A stretch of 9,868 nt of DNA, taken from the NCBI RefSeq assembly GCF_937858865.1, contig NZ_CALLYO010000193.1, forward strand, positions 1 through 9,868, written 5' to 3'. The notes under the pieces are model-generated. The model was not told the origin of the DNA and searched no databases. It saw only the letters and a program-made list of their open reading frames with translations. The stretch is from an uncultured Amaricoccus sp. (lineage in GTDB: Bacteria > Pseudomonadota > Alphaproteobacteria > Rhodobacterales > Rhodobacteraceae). This document shows, piece after piece, positions 1 through 6,099 of this stretch. The position numbers were made by a program, and so were the translations under genes. Numbering within the stretch: the first letter of the stretch is position 1; each line of letters starts with the position of its first letter.

Positions 1-725
1 TCGTCGGGGTGGCAGCACATGCGGATGCCGACGTCCTCGGCCGTTGGGATCACCTGCTCGAGGAAGGCGATGAAGTGGGCGCGGAGCTGCTCGGGGGAGA
101 TGTCGCCGTATTCGGCGAGGTGCCGGCGCACGTCGTCGAGCGTGATGCCCTGCGCCGATCCGGGCAGGCCGAAGACGATGTTGCGGGCGAGCTGCTTCTT
201 GCGCTCGTCGCCCATCGCGGCGTGCCGCTCGGCGGCGCGCGCGCGGACGTCCTCGGGGTAGTCCTCGGCGGCGCCCTCGCGGCCGAGGATGTGGATGTCG
301 AAGGCGGCGAAGTCGGGATAGTCGAAGCGCATGCAGGTGCCGCCGTGGCCGACCTGCCAGGCGAGGTCGGTGCGCGTCCAGTCGAGGACCGGCATGAAAT
401 TGTAGCAGACGACCTCGATGCCGGCGTCGGCGAGATTGCGCAGGCTGATGCGGTAGTTCTCGATGTGCGCGCGCCAGTCGCCCTTCTGCTTCTTGATGTC
501 CTCGGAGACCGGCAGGCTCTCGACCACCTCCCAGGCGATGCCCGAGGGGGTGCCGTCGCCGCGCGTGGCGATCTCGCGTTGGCGCTGCGCGATCTCCTCC
601 GGCGTCCAGACTACCCCGTTCGGGACGTGATGGAGGGCGGAGACGACGCCTTCCACGCCCGCCTGCAGCATGTCGTCGACCGAGACGAGATCCTTCGGGC
701 CGAACCAGCGCCAGGTCTGCCGCAT
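1..725 (-). CDS. uxuA: Mannonate dehydratase (3' end cut by window edge)
   Basis: UxuA dehydrates D-mannonate to 2-keto-3-deoxy-D-gluconate (EC 4.2.1.8) in cytoplasmic hexuronate catabolism and uses a divalent metal. The first 241 residues are present and no stop is reached before the left edge. The N-terminus MRQTWRWFGPKD, the following ALHHVPNG segment and the RMCCHPD motif at residues 235-241 are family hallmarks; the Cys/His cluster of that motif supplies metal ligands in characterised members. The start ATG at 725 has GAGGGAGGG about 8 nt upstream. That ribosome-binding site directly abuts the stop of the upstream SMP-30-type gene, 14 bp away, so the two are very probably co-transcribed and perhaps translationally coupled. 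Identity is firm; the missing part is roughly the last 40% of a typical protein of about 390-400 residues. Confidence 0.95.
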   Translation of the reverse strand, partial: MRQTWRWFGPKDLVSVDDMLQAGVEGVVSALHHVPNGVVWTPEEIAQRQREIATRGDGTPSGIAWEVVESLPVSEDIKKQKGDWRAHIENYRISLRNLADAGIEVVCYNFMPVLDWTRTDLAWQVGHGGTCMRFDYPDFAAFDIHILGREGAAEDYPEDVRARAAERHAAMGDERKKQLARNIVFGLPGSAQGITLDDVRRHLAEYGDISPEQLRAHFIAFLEQVIPTAEDVGIRMCCHPD

Positions 726-739
726 GGGCGCGCCCTCCC

Positions 740-1651
740 TCAGAAGCCGCAGCCGCGGGCGTTGACGTAGAGCGCGAAGACCGAGGTCGTGGCGCAGATG
801 AAGAGCCGGTTCCGCTTCGGCCCGCCGAAGCAGACGTTGGCGACGACCTCGGGGATGAGGATCTTGCCGAGCAGCGTGCCGTCGGCGGCGAAGCAATGCA
901 CGCCGTCGCCGGCCGAGGACCAGATGTTGCCCTTGGTGTCGACGCGGAAGCCGTCGAAGAGGCCGTTGTCGCAGGTGACGAACTCGGCGCCGCGCCCGAC
1001 CGAGGTGCCGTCGGGCGACACCGGGTAGGCGCGGATGCTCGGGGTGCAGTCGGGCTCGTGGGTCCGTCCGGTGTCGGCGACGTAGAGGATGCTCTCGTCG
1101 GGCGAGAAGGCGATGCCGTTCGGCTGCACCATGTCCTCGATGAGGAGCGTCACGGCGCCGGTCTTCGGGTCGATGCGATAGACGTTCGAGGAACCGATCT
1201 CGGAGGGCGCGGCGTCGCCCTCGTACTCGCTGTCGATGCCGTAGCTCGGGTCGGTGAACCAGACCGAGCCGTCGGACTTCACCACCAGGTCGTTGGGCGA
1301 GTTGAGCCGCTTGCCGTTGAAGGAATCGGCGAGGATGGTGCGGCTGCCGTCCGCCTCGATCCGGCTCACGCAGCGGCCGCGGTGCTCGCAGGCGAGGAGC
1401 CGCCCCTCGCGGTCGACGGTGTGGCCGTTCTGGTTGCGGCAGGGCGCCTCGAAGACCGAGACATGCCCGCTCGTCTCGTCCCAGCGCATCAGGCGGTCGT
1501 TCGGGATGTCGGACCAGATCAGGTACTTGCCGGCCGGGAAGTAGGCCGGACCCTCGGCCCAGCGGCCGCCGGACCAGAGCTTGTCGATGCGCGCGTTGCC
1601 GTGGATGAGCTTCTCGAAACGCGCGTCACGGACGTCGATGAAATCGGGCAT
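740..1651 (-). CDS. SMP-30/gluconolactonase/LRE family protein
   Basis: This 303-residue protein is a predicted six-bladed beta-propeller hydrolase of the SMP-30/gluconolactonase family, which opens sugar lactones to aldonic or aldaric acids. Candidate metal ligands in family positions are Glu33 (WAEGP), Asn120 (NSPND), Asn178 (QPNGIAFSPD) and Asp233 (FDGFRVD). The blade motif DGSVWFTDPSYG at 127-138 is typical. No signal peptide is visible, so it is probably cytoplasmic. The reading frame stays open upstream to about 2425, but the ATG at 1651 is chosen because GGGGGGAG lies about 6 nt before it, homology begins at once, and a terminator for the upstream gene sits at 1747-1778. It heads a pair with uxuA, so a lactone from oxidised hexuronates or aldoses is a reasonable substrate; the exact sugar cannot be read from the sequence. 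Confidence 0.9.
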   Translation of the reverse strand: MPDFIDVRDARFEKLIHGNARIDKLWSGGRWAEGPAYFPAGKYLIWSDIPNDRLMRWDETSGHVSVFEAPCRNQNGHTVDREGRLLACEHRGRCVSRIEADGSRTILADSFNGKRLNSPNDLVVKSDGSVWFTDPSYGIDSEYEGDAAPSEIGSSNVYRIDPKTGAVTLLIEDMVQPNGIAFSPDESILYVADTGRTHEPDCTPSIRAYPVSPDGTSVGRGAEFVTCDNGLFDGFRVDTKGNIWSSAGDGVHCFAADGTLLGKILIPEVVANVCFGGPKRNRLFICATTSVFALYVNARGCGF

Positions 1652-1746
1652 GGCCGCTCCCCCCTGATGCCGCTCTTTTCGTTGCCGTGCTATGGGCTTA
1701 GGCGATGGCCCGCCCGCGGTGCAAGCCCCTTCGCCTCGCCTGCGCC

Positions 1747-1778
1747 CGAAAACGGCTGCCGCATGGTGCGGCAGCCGT
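1747..1778 (-). terminator. Rho-independent terminator of the PRC-barrel gene
   Basis: ACGGCTGCCGCA and TGCGGCAGCCGT form a perfect 12-bp inverted repeat around a 3-nt TGG loop at 1752-1778. On the minus strand the stem runs into TTTTCGGG. It lies about 30 nt past the stop codon at 1807, which fits termination of that gene and isolates it from the SMP-30/uxuA pair. The T tract is short (four, one of them in the stem), so termination may be partial. Confidence 0.75.
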
Positions 1779-1806
1779 CGTTCGTCATCGAGCCAAGGGT
1801 GCGGGT

Positions 1807-2400
1807 TCAGCCGGCGGGGGCCGGCTCGGGGGCGATGTACTCGGGCATCGACTTGAGCGCGTCCGCGGTGTGGTTCGTGGTCAGCACTACGAGGCCGTCC
1901 GGGGTCCGGTAGGCCGCCATCTCCTCGGGTGCGAGCATCACCTTCGTCTCGCCGAAGCCGAGCAGGCCGCCGAAGCGGGCGATCACCTTGTCGATCCTGC
2001 CCTCGGCGGACATCAGCACTTCGTCGACGGAGGCGATCGTGTCGCCCTCCTGGCCGAGGATGTCCGCGCCCATCAGGGTGTCGGGCGTGAGGGTGGCGAG
2101 GTCGACGGGAACCGCGCCTTCGGGGAGCGCCCCCTCCGGGGCGGGCGCCGGGGTCGCGACGTCGGCAGGCGCGTCGGTCGCCGCGTCCGGCGCGGCGGGT
2201 TGCGCCGTGTCGGTCGGCGCCGCGTCGTCGGTCGTGCTCTCGGGAACCTGCGCGGCGTCGGGCGCCTCGGTGGCGGGAGCGCCGGCGTCGTTCTCCAGCA
2301 CCGGCGGCGCGGTTTCGTTCGCCGCCGGGCTCTCCTGCGCCAGGGCGCCGAACGCGAGCAACGCAGCGGCGGCGGTGCCGGCAAGAAGGGTCTTCAGCAT
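1807..2400 (-). CDS. Secreted PRC-barrel domain protein with Ala/Pro/acidic linker
   Basis: This is a 197-residue protein. A Sec signal peptide is evident (MLKTLLAGTAAAALLAFGALA, likely cleaved after Ala21). Residues 22-100 form a low-complexity segment rich in Ala, Pro, Asp, Glu and Thr, probably disordered. Residues about 103-180 match a PRC-barrel fold (DTLMGADILGQEGDTIASVDEVLM, then FGGLLGFGETKVMLAPEEM). PRC-barrel proteins of this exported type are common and mostly uncharacterised in alphaproteobacteria; in other contexts the fold serves as an adaptor, as in RimM and the photosynthetic reaction-centre H subunit. The start is supported by AAGGAG 6 nt before ATG. It seems monocistronic, with its own terminator downstream. 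No EcfG-type promoter was found upstream. Exact function is unknown. Confidence 0.88.
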   Translation of the reverse strand: MLKTLLAGTAAAALLAFGALAQESPAANETAPPVLENDAGAPATEAPDAAQVPESTTDDAAPTDTAQPAAPDAATDAPADVATPAPAPEGALPEGAVPVDLATLTPDTLMGADILGQEGDTIASVDEVLMSAEGRIDKVIARFGGLLGFGETKVMLAPEEMAAYRTPDGLVVLTTNHTADALKSMPEYIAPEPAPAG

Positions 2401-2429
2401 GTCTCACTCCTTCGTCGCGCCGCAACCGC

Positions 2430-2455
2430 GCGGTCGGGCGACCGCAGCGATGCGG
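2430..2455. repeat. Overlapping small inverted repeats upstream of the PRC-barrel gene
   Basis: GCGGTCG-GG-CGACCGC (2430-2445) is a 7-bp-arm dyad. CCGCA-GCGA-TGCGG (2442-2455) is a second dyad overlapping its edge. They lie 30-55 bp before the start codon at 2400, within the 112-bp gap downstream of the receiver gene. Neither is followed by a T run. They could be an alternative-folding 5' leader, an operator or a weak terminator for the receiver gene. Dyads of this length also arise by chance in 70% G+C DNA. Confidence 0.3.
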
Positions 2456-2512
2456 CTGGTGTGCGGGGGAGCAACGCCCGCGCCGGGTGAGGGTTGCCTG
2501 GGGCGGCGGGAA

Positions 2513-2896
2513 TCAGCCGAGGCGGCCGAGCGCGCGGGCGAGCGCCCCGTGCAGCGCCTGGCTGGAGTAGGGTTTGTCGACCGTCGGGGCGGCGCGCAGC
2601 GCCTCGGGCAGGCTGGCGTCGTCGCGCATGCCGCTGGCGAAGACGATCGGCACCCGCGAGCTGAGCAGGTCGCCGGCGAAGGCCTCGCAGCGTTCGTGAC
2701 CGATCACGAGGTCGAGGACCGCGACGTCGAGGCGCTCGCGCGCCGCGATGGCGCGGGCCTCGTCGAGCGTGTGCGCGACGTGCACCTGGCCGACCCCGAG
2801 GGACTGCAGCATCTCCTCGGCGTCGATCGAGATGAGGGCGTCGTCCTCGAGCAGGAGGACACGGATGTTCGGCAGGGCCAGGCGCCTCTCGATCAC
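2513..2896 (-). CDS. Single-domain response regulator (receiver only)
   Basis: With the preferred GTG start this is 127 residues, the size of one receiver domain with no DNA-binding or enzymatic output. The acidic pair is Asp18-Asp19 (VLLLEDD), the phospho-acceptor Asp62 (VAVLDLV), the switch Ser88 (IVFASG) and the conserved Lys108 (VDKPYSS). The frame is open to an ATG at 3013, but the 39 extra residues carry no receiver homology. GTG at 2896 has GGAGGG 11 nt upstream, a long but usable spacing, and gives a domain-length protein. Stand-alone receivers of this kind often act as phosphate shuttles or sinks with HWE/HisKA2 kinases in alphaproteobacterial stress signalling. The HWE kinase and PhyR lie within 4 kb, so a role in this relay is a sensible inference but is not shown. 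No EcfG-type promoter was seen. Confidence 0.85.
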   Translation of the reverse strand: MIERRLALPNIRVLLLEDDALISIDAEEMLQSLGVGQVHVAHTLDEARAIAARERLDVAVLDLVIGHERCEAFAGDLLSSRVPIVFASGMRDDASLPEALRAAPTVDKPYSSQALHGALARALGRLG

Positions 2897-3046
2897 GGTG
2901 CGGTGCTCCCTCCGGCTGAGGATGTATGCGGGCGGCACGTCCCGCAAGCTCGTCTTCCGGATGCCCCTCGCCGGCAGCCGATCCGGAATCGATCGGGTGA
3001 CGGACGATCGCATGCCCCTGGAACGGACGCATTAACATTTGTCGGG

Positions 3047-3071
3047 GGAACGATCGGGGCCGCTGCCGGTT
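3047..3071 (+). promoter_or_regulatory. EcfG-type promoter of the 70-aa gene
   Basis: GGAAC at 3047-3051, a 16-nt spacer, then GGTT at 3068-3071. The EcfG/RpoE2 consensus is GGAAC-N16/17-cGTT, so only the least conserved base of the -10 differs. It faces the start codon at 3126, leaving a leader of about 48 nt. Its occurrence beside the GSR locus, with four similar sites in the window, supports function. Confidence 0.72.
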
Positions 3072-3125
3072 GGAGGTACGGGAGGTGCAGGACGCCGGGG
3101 AAGCGGCGGCAGGATGGAGGCGGGT

Positions 3126-3338
3126 ATGTCAGGGGTGCAGCGATTTGCCGGCTATGCGTCTCCGCAGGCCCTGCTGGCCGATCCCTCGCTGAGCGAGGAC
3201 GAGAAGCTGGGCGGCCTGCGCACCTGGCGGGGGCGGATCCTGCGGCTCGGTCGAGCCGAGGAGGACGGCGAGCTTCGCCGCCTGTTGGGAGAGATCGACC
3301 GCGCCTTTGCGCGACTCGGGTCGTTCGGCTCGGGCTGA
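3126..3338 (+). CDS. Small soluble protein, probable GSR regulon member, unknown function
   Basis: This 70-residue protein has no signal peptide or membrane segment. The pattern FAGYASPQALLADPSLSEDEKLGGL, a Trp (W36), then charged helix-forming sequence up to LLGEIDRAFARLG, suggests two amphipathic helices. It resembles small alphaproteobacterial proteins I recall that read roughly 'spp-vL-dp-LS-eeK-xiL-xW...', often found near stress genes. That recollection is not a database match, and no biochemical function is known to me. ATG at 3126 is preferred over the in-frame ATG at 3039 because GGAGG lies 5 nt upstream, and because 3039 is before the EcfG-type promoter at 3047-3071. The gene ends 9 bp from the stop of the convergent kinase gene. 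Expression under EcfG during stress is inferred from the promoter. Confidence 0.72.
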   Translation: MSGVQRFAGYASPQALLADPSLSEDEKLGGLRTWRGRILRLGRAEEDGELRRLLGEIDRAFARLGSFGSG

Positions 3339-3347
3339 GGCGGGAAT

Positions 3348-5192
3348 TCAGGTCTGCGCCAGGCCGGCATCGGGGAACTCGATCTCGCAGACGAGTCCTT
3401 CGGGCTGGAAGTCGAGGGTGACCGATCCGTTCAGCGTGGCGCCGACCAGGCGCTCGAGCAGGACCCGGCCGAAGCCGTGGCGCTCCGGCGGCACGACCGG
3501 CGGGCCGCCGTGCTCGCGCCAGAGGATGCGGATCCTTCCGTCGGCCCGGGTCCAGCCGATGTCGAGCTCGCCCGCCTCGCTCGAGAGGGCGCCGTACTTG
3601 CTGGCGTTGGTGGCGAGTTCGTGGAAGGCGAGGCCGAGGTTCTGCGCCGTGTCCGGCGAGAGGACGAGCGCCGGGCCGTGCATCCGCACCTGGGCGGCGT
3701 CGGGCGAGATGGTCTGGGCGACGCTCGCGCGCAGCAGCTCCTCGAGGTCGGCGCCCTGCCAGGAGCGCGAGACGAGGAGGTCGTGGGCGGCGGCCATGGC
3801 GCGGAGCCGGGACGAGAAGTCGGCGATGAAGCTGTCCATGTCCTGCGAAAGGTCCGCCGTCTTGCGCGCCATCGCCTGAATGACGGCGAGAAGGTTCTTC
3901 GAGCGGTGGGTGAGCTCGCGCATCATCAGGCGCATCCGCTGCTCGGCCTGCCGCCGCTCGGTCAGGTCGAGGGCGCTGACCAGGATGCCGCGCACGCCGG
4001 GGTCGACGCCGGCCGCATCGCCGTCCGGGTCGGCGGCGCGGGGGGCGACCGCCTCGATCGTGAGCACGAAGAAGCGGCGGTCGCCGGCGAAGCCGAGCTC
4101 GACCTCGACCGTCTCGCGGCCGCCGGTTTCGAGCACCCGCTGCTTGGGCGGCAGCAGGCGGCGCAGTTCGTTCTCGGGGTAGATCTCGGCGTCGGTGCGG
4201 CCGAGGAAGTCCTCAGGCCGCGTGCCGGGCGGGGGGGTGGAGACGAAGCTGTAGCGCAGGTCGGCGTCCTGCTCGAAGACGGTGATGCCGGAGTTCTCGA
4301 GCGCGAGCTCGAAGCGGCGCGAGGCGGCGGCGATCTGCGCCGCCATGGCGGCGAGCCGGACCTCGAAGAGCCGCTTCTCGGTCACGTCGACGGCGGTGCA
4401 GAGCACGCCGTCGATCTCGCCCGCTGGGTCGACGGTCGGGCTGACGGTCATGTCGAGGTAGAGCGTGCCATCGCTCGGGGTCGCCACGGCCACGGTGTCG
4501 CTGGTGGTGAGGCCGGTCGCGAGCGCGCGCCGCTTCAGCTCGAGCGACTCGTCCTCGGCGCCCTCGCGCAGGAAGTCGGCGGTGCGCTTGCCGATCACTT
4601 CGCTGGCGTCGAGCCCGAGGCGGGGATTGTGGATCCAGGTGAAGCGCAGGTCGAGGTCCTGGGTGTAGACCGTGATGTTCGAGCGCGAGAGTGCCTGCTC
4701 GAAGCGCTGGGTCGCCCGCTCGAGCTCGTGGGTCCGCCAGGCGATCGCCGTCTCGAGCGAGGTATTGGCCTGGACGAGGGCGAGGTTCGCCCGCGCGAGG
4801 TCCCTCGGGGAGGGAAGCGCCAGCAGCCGCGGCAGCTCGCGCCAGGCGACGGCCGCGGCGATGAGGCCGGCTGCCGCCGCCGCGAGGCGGAGCAGACGCT
4901 CGGCACCGTCCGCGGGGAGCCACAGGCCGACCGCCTGCCCGAGGTTGAGCAGTCCCGTCGCCGCGATGAAGACGATGAAGACGGCGACCACCAGGCGCGC
5001 GGTGCGGTCGAGGTCGCGGCGGCGGAGGAGGAATGTCAGGGCGGCGGCGGCGATCACGAGGCAGCCGAGCGCGATCAGGACACTTGTAGTGGCGTGAAGC
5101 ACGAGATGATCGGGCGAAGGCGCGCCGAGCGCCCCGGGAAACGCTCGGGGACCGGCAGGGTCGATGGGGTCGATCGTCATGTCCAGTTGCAT
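3348..5192 (-). CDS. HWE-family membrane sensor histidine kinase with two PAS domains
   Basis: From the preferred start the kinase is 614 residues. Three membrane helices lie at about 37-57, 67-91 and 99-118, followed by LPSPRDL and a helical linker. PAS 1 spans about 163-279 and PAS 2 about 294-416, both ending in DVTEKR/DLTERR linkers. The kinase core has the phospho-acceptor His429 in ELTHRSKN, the N box FHELATNASKYG (Asn529), the W-x-E of the HWE family (Trp558, Glu560) and a G-rich HGFGRVLLERL. Such kinases feed PhyR and single-domain receivers. The frame is open to ATG 5309, but the perfect EcfG promoter at 5214-5238 reads toward this gene and would initiate near 5207. Only ATG 5192 or ATG 5180 (610 residues) lies downstream, and neither has a well-spaced ribosome-binding site. 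The membrane module resembles the ethylene-receptor domain without its copper ligands. Confidence 0.93.
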   Translation of the reverse strand: MQLDMTIDPIDPAGPRAFPGALGAPSPDHLVLHATTSVLIALGCLVIAAAALTFLLRRRDLDRTARLVVAVFIVFIAATGLLNLGQAVGLWLPADGAERLLRLAAAAAGLIAAAVAWRELPRLLALPSPRDLARANLALVQANTSLETAIAWRTHELERATQRFEQALSRSNITVYTQDLDLRFTWIHNPRLGLDASEVIGKRTADFLREGAEDESLELKRRALATGLTTSDTVAVATPSDGTLYLDMTVSPTVDPAGEIDGVLCTAVDVTEKRLFEVRLAAMAAQIAAASRRFELALENSGITVFEQDADLRYSFVSTPPPGTRPEDFLGRTDAEIYPENELRRLLPPKQRVLETGGRETVEVELGFAGDRRFFVLTIEAVAPRAADPDGDAAGVDPGVRGILVSALDLTERRQAEQRMRLMMRELTHRSKNLLAVIQAMARKTADLSQDMDSFIADFSSRLRAMAAAHDLLVSRSWQGADLEELLRASVAQTISPDAAQVRMHGPALVLSPDTAQNLGLAFHELATNASKYGALSSEAGELDIGWTRADGRIRILWREHGGPPVVPPERHGFGRVLLERLVGATLNGSVTLDFQPEGLVCEIEFPDAGLAQT

Positions 5193-5213
5193 TCCTGCCG
5201 GCCAGCCCACGGC

Positions 5214-5238
5214 AACGCCCCCTCGGGAGAGAGGTTCC
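5214..5238 (-). promoter_or_regulatory. EcfG-type promoter of the HWE kinase (perfect consensus)
   Basis: On the minus strand GGAAC (5238-5234), a 16-nt spacer and CGTT (5217-5214) match the EcfG consensus exactly. Predicted initiation is near 5207, 15-27 nt before the two candidate start codons. The opposite-facing csbD promoter has its -35 only 36 bp away. The placement implies the stress sigma factor increases synthesis of a kinase that may activate it. Confidence 0.85.
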
Positions 5239-5274
5239 AGCAGCAAACCGTGACCACCGCGGCCCGATCCGCCC

Positions 5275-5299
5275 GGAACCATGCCGGAGGGGAGCCGTT
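5275..5299 (+). promoter_or_regulatory. EcfG-type promoter of the csbD-family gene (perfect consensus)
   Basis: GGAAC at 5275-5279, a 16-nt spacer and CGTT at 5296-5299 match the EcfG consensus exactly. The site lies 40 bp before the start codon at 5340, giving a leader of about 33 nt that contains the ribosome-binding site. CsbD-family genes are common GSR targets, which strengthens the call. Confidence 0.88.
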
Positions 5300-5339
5300 C
5301 TCCCGGCATTCGACATCGTCACCGAGGAAGGAGCGATAC

Positions 5340-5537
5340 ATGAACTGGGATCGGATCGAAGGCAACTGGAAGCAGTTCAAGGGCAAGGTGCAGCAGGAGT
5401 GGGGATCGCTGACCGATGACGACCTCGACCGGATCAACGGCCGGCAGACCGAGCTGACCGGCATCCTGCAGGAGCGCTACGGCAAGTCGCGCGAGCAGGC
5501 GCAGAAGATGGTCGACGACTGGCTGGCGCGCGGCTGA
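5340..5537 (+). CDS. CsbD-family stress response protein
   Basis: This 65-residue hydrophilic protein is typical in length for the family. It opens with MNWDRIEGNWKQFKGKVQQ and continues WGSLTDDDLDRINGR, the signature of CsbD/YjbJ proteins, and ends GKSREQAQKMVDDWLARG. Family members are among the most strongly induced proteins in stationary phase and under osmotic or general stress. They are small helical cytoplasmic proteins whose molecular role is not established. AGGAAGGAG lies 7 nt before the ATG. A perfect EcfG-type promoter at 5275-5299 drives it. It diverges from the HWE kinase and converges on the copper-chaperone gene, 22 bp away. A weak hairpin, GCCGG-GATCG-CCGGC (5538-5552), directly follows the stop without a T run. 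Confidence 0.96.
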   Translation: MNWDRIEGNWKQFKGKVQQEWGSLTDDDLDRINGRQTELTGILQERYGKSREQAQKMVDDWLARG

Positions 5538-5559
5538 GCCGGGATCGCCGGCGCCACGG

Positions 5560-6018
5560 TCAGTGGGCCGTTCCGTCCGCGCGGCGCGGCTCGACTGTGA
5601 ACTCGACCGGGACGGCGCCGGCCGCCTCGAACCGCAGCGTGGCCGGGATGGCTTGCCCGGCCACGAGCGGCGCCTTCAGCCCCATGAACATGACGTGCAT
5701 GCCCTGGGGTTCGAGCGCCACCGTTCCTCCGGGTGGAACCTCGATGCCCTCGACCGGCCGCATGCGCGAGACGCCGGCCGCGTCGACCTCGACCGTGTGG
5801 ATTTCGGTGCGTGGAAAGCCGGTCTCCACCGCGATCAGGCGATCCGGCGTCGTGCCCTTGTTGGTGATCGTGAGATAGCCGGCGGCCGTCATCGCGCTCG
5901 CCGAGGTTTCGAACGCATGCGGATGGCCGATCTCGAGCGTGCCGGCGGCGACGTCGTGGGCATGGGCCGCGCCGCTCGCGAGCGAGGCGAGCGCAAGGGC
6001 AACGAGAAGGCGGCGCAT
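5560..6018 (-). CDS. PCu(A)C-type periplasmic copper chaperone
   Basis: This 152-residue secreted protein has a signal peptide cleaved near Ala20 (SGAAHA-HD). The mature part is a cupredoxin-like beta sandwich of the PCu(A)C family, which carries Cu(I) in the periplasm, notably for the CuA site of cytochrome c oxidase. The consensus H(M)-X10-M-X21-H-X-M is met by His74, Met86, His108 and Met110; the optional Met after the first His is Thr75. Extra His residues occur near the mature N-terminus (His21, His32, His34) and at the C-terminus (His152), common in this family. GGGAGG lies 5-6 nt before the ATG. It appears monocistronic: no Sco, cytochrome oxidase or copper exporter gene is adjacent. 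Its position between csbD and phyR may be coincidental, since no EcfG-type site precedes it. Confidence 0.93.
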   Translation of the reverse strand: MRRLLVALALASLASGAAHAHDVAAGTLEIGHPHAFETSASAMTAAGYLTITNKGTTPDRLIAVETGFPRTEIHTVEVDAAGVSRMRPVEGIEVPPGGTVALEPQGMHVMFMGLKAPLVAGQAIPATLRFEAAGAVPVEFTVEPRRADGTAH

Positions 6019-6051
6019 CGGGGCCTCCCTGGGTTGTTCGATCCGACCCCG

Positions 6052-6080
6052 TGCATAGGAGCTCGGCGGCCCGAGCTCAA
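6052..6080 (-). promoter_or_regulatory. Candidate promoter of the copper-chaperone gene, with palindromic spacer
   Basis: On the minus strand TTGAGC (6080-6075), 17 nt, TATGCA (6057-6052) is a moderate sigma-70-like promoter (4/6 and 3/6 matches). It lies 34 bp before the start codon at 6018. The dyad GAGCTCGG-CGGC-CCGAGCTC (6059-6078) fills the spacer and the end of the -35. It could be an operator, or the 3' hairpin of phyR, whose stop is at 6100. Confidence 0.42.
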
Positions 6081-6099
6081 TGCGGCCGGGGCGCGCAGC

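Noticed and set aside
9..770. 253-codon plus-strand frame at the left edge
   Set aside because: Antisense to uxuA, composition typical of a shadow, no recognisable domain.
740..2425. 561-codon minus-strand frame extending the SMP-30 gene upstream
   Set aside because: The extra part is Arg-rich antisense/offset reading through the PRC-barrel gene and crosses its terminator. The true start at 1651 has a strong ribosome-binding site and immediate homology.
2897..3013. ATG 3013 as the start of the receiver protein
   Set aside because: It adds 39 residues with no receiver homology and has only a weak GGGG before it; GTG 2896 gives the standard domain length. Not excluded outright.
3020..3044. 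A second GGAAC (3020-3024) as an EcfG promoter
   Set aside because: At N16 and N17 the downstream bases are GTCG and TCGG, with no GTT. The site at 3047-3071 fits much better.
3477..5537. 686-codon plus-strand frame opposite the HWE kinase, ending in the csbD protein
   Set aside because: It is a high-G+C shadow of the kinase. Only the last 65 codons (csbD) are real, with their own ribosome-binding site and promoter.
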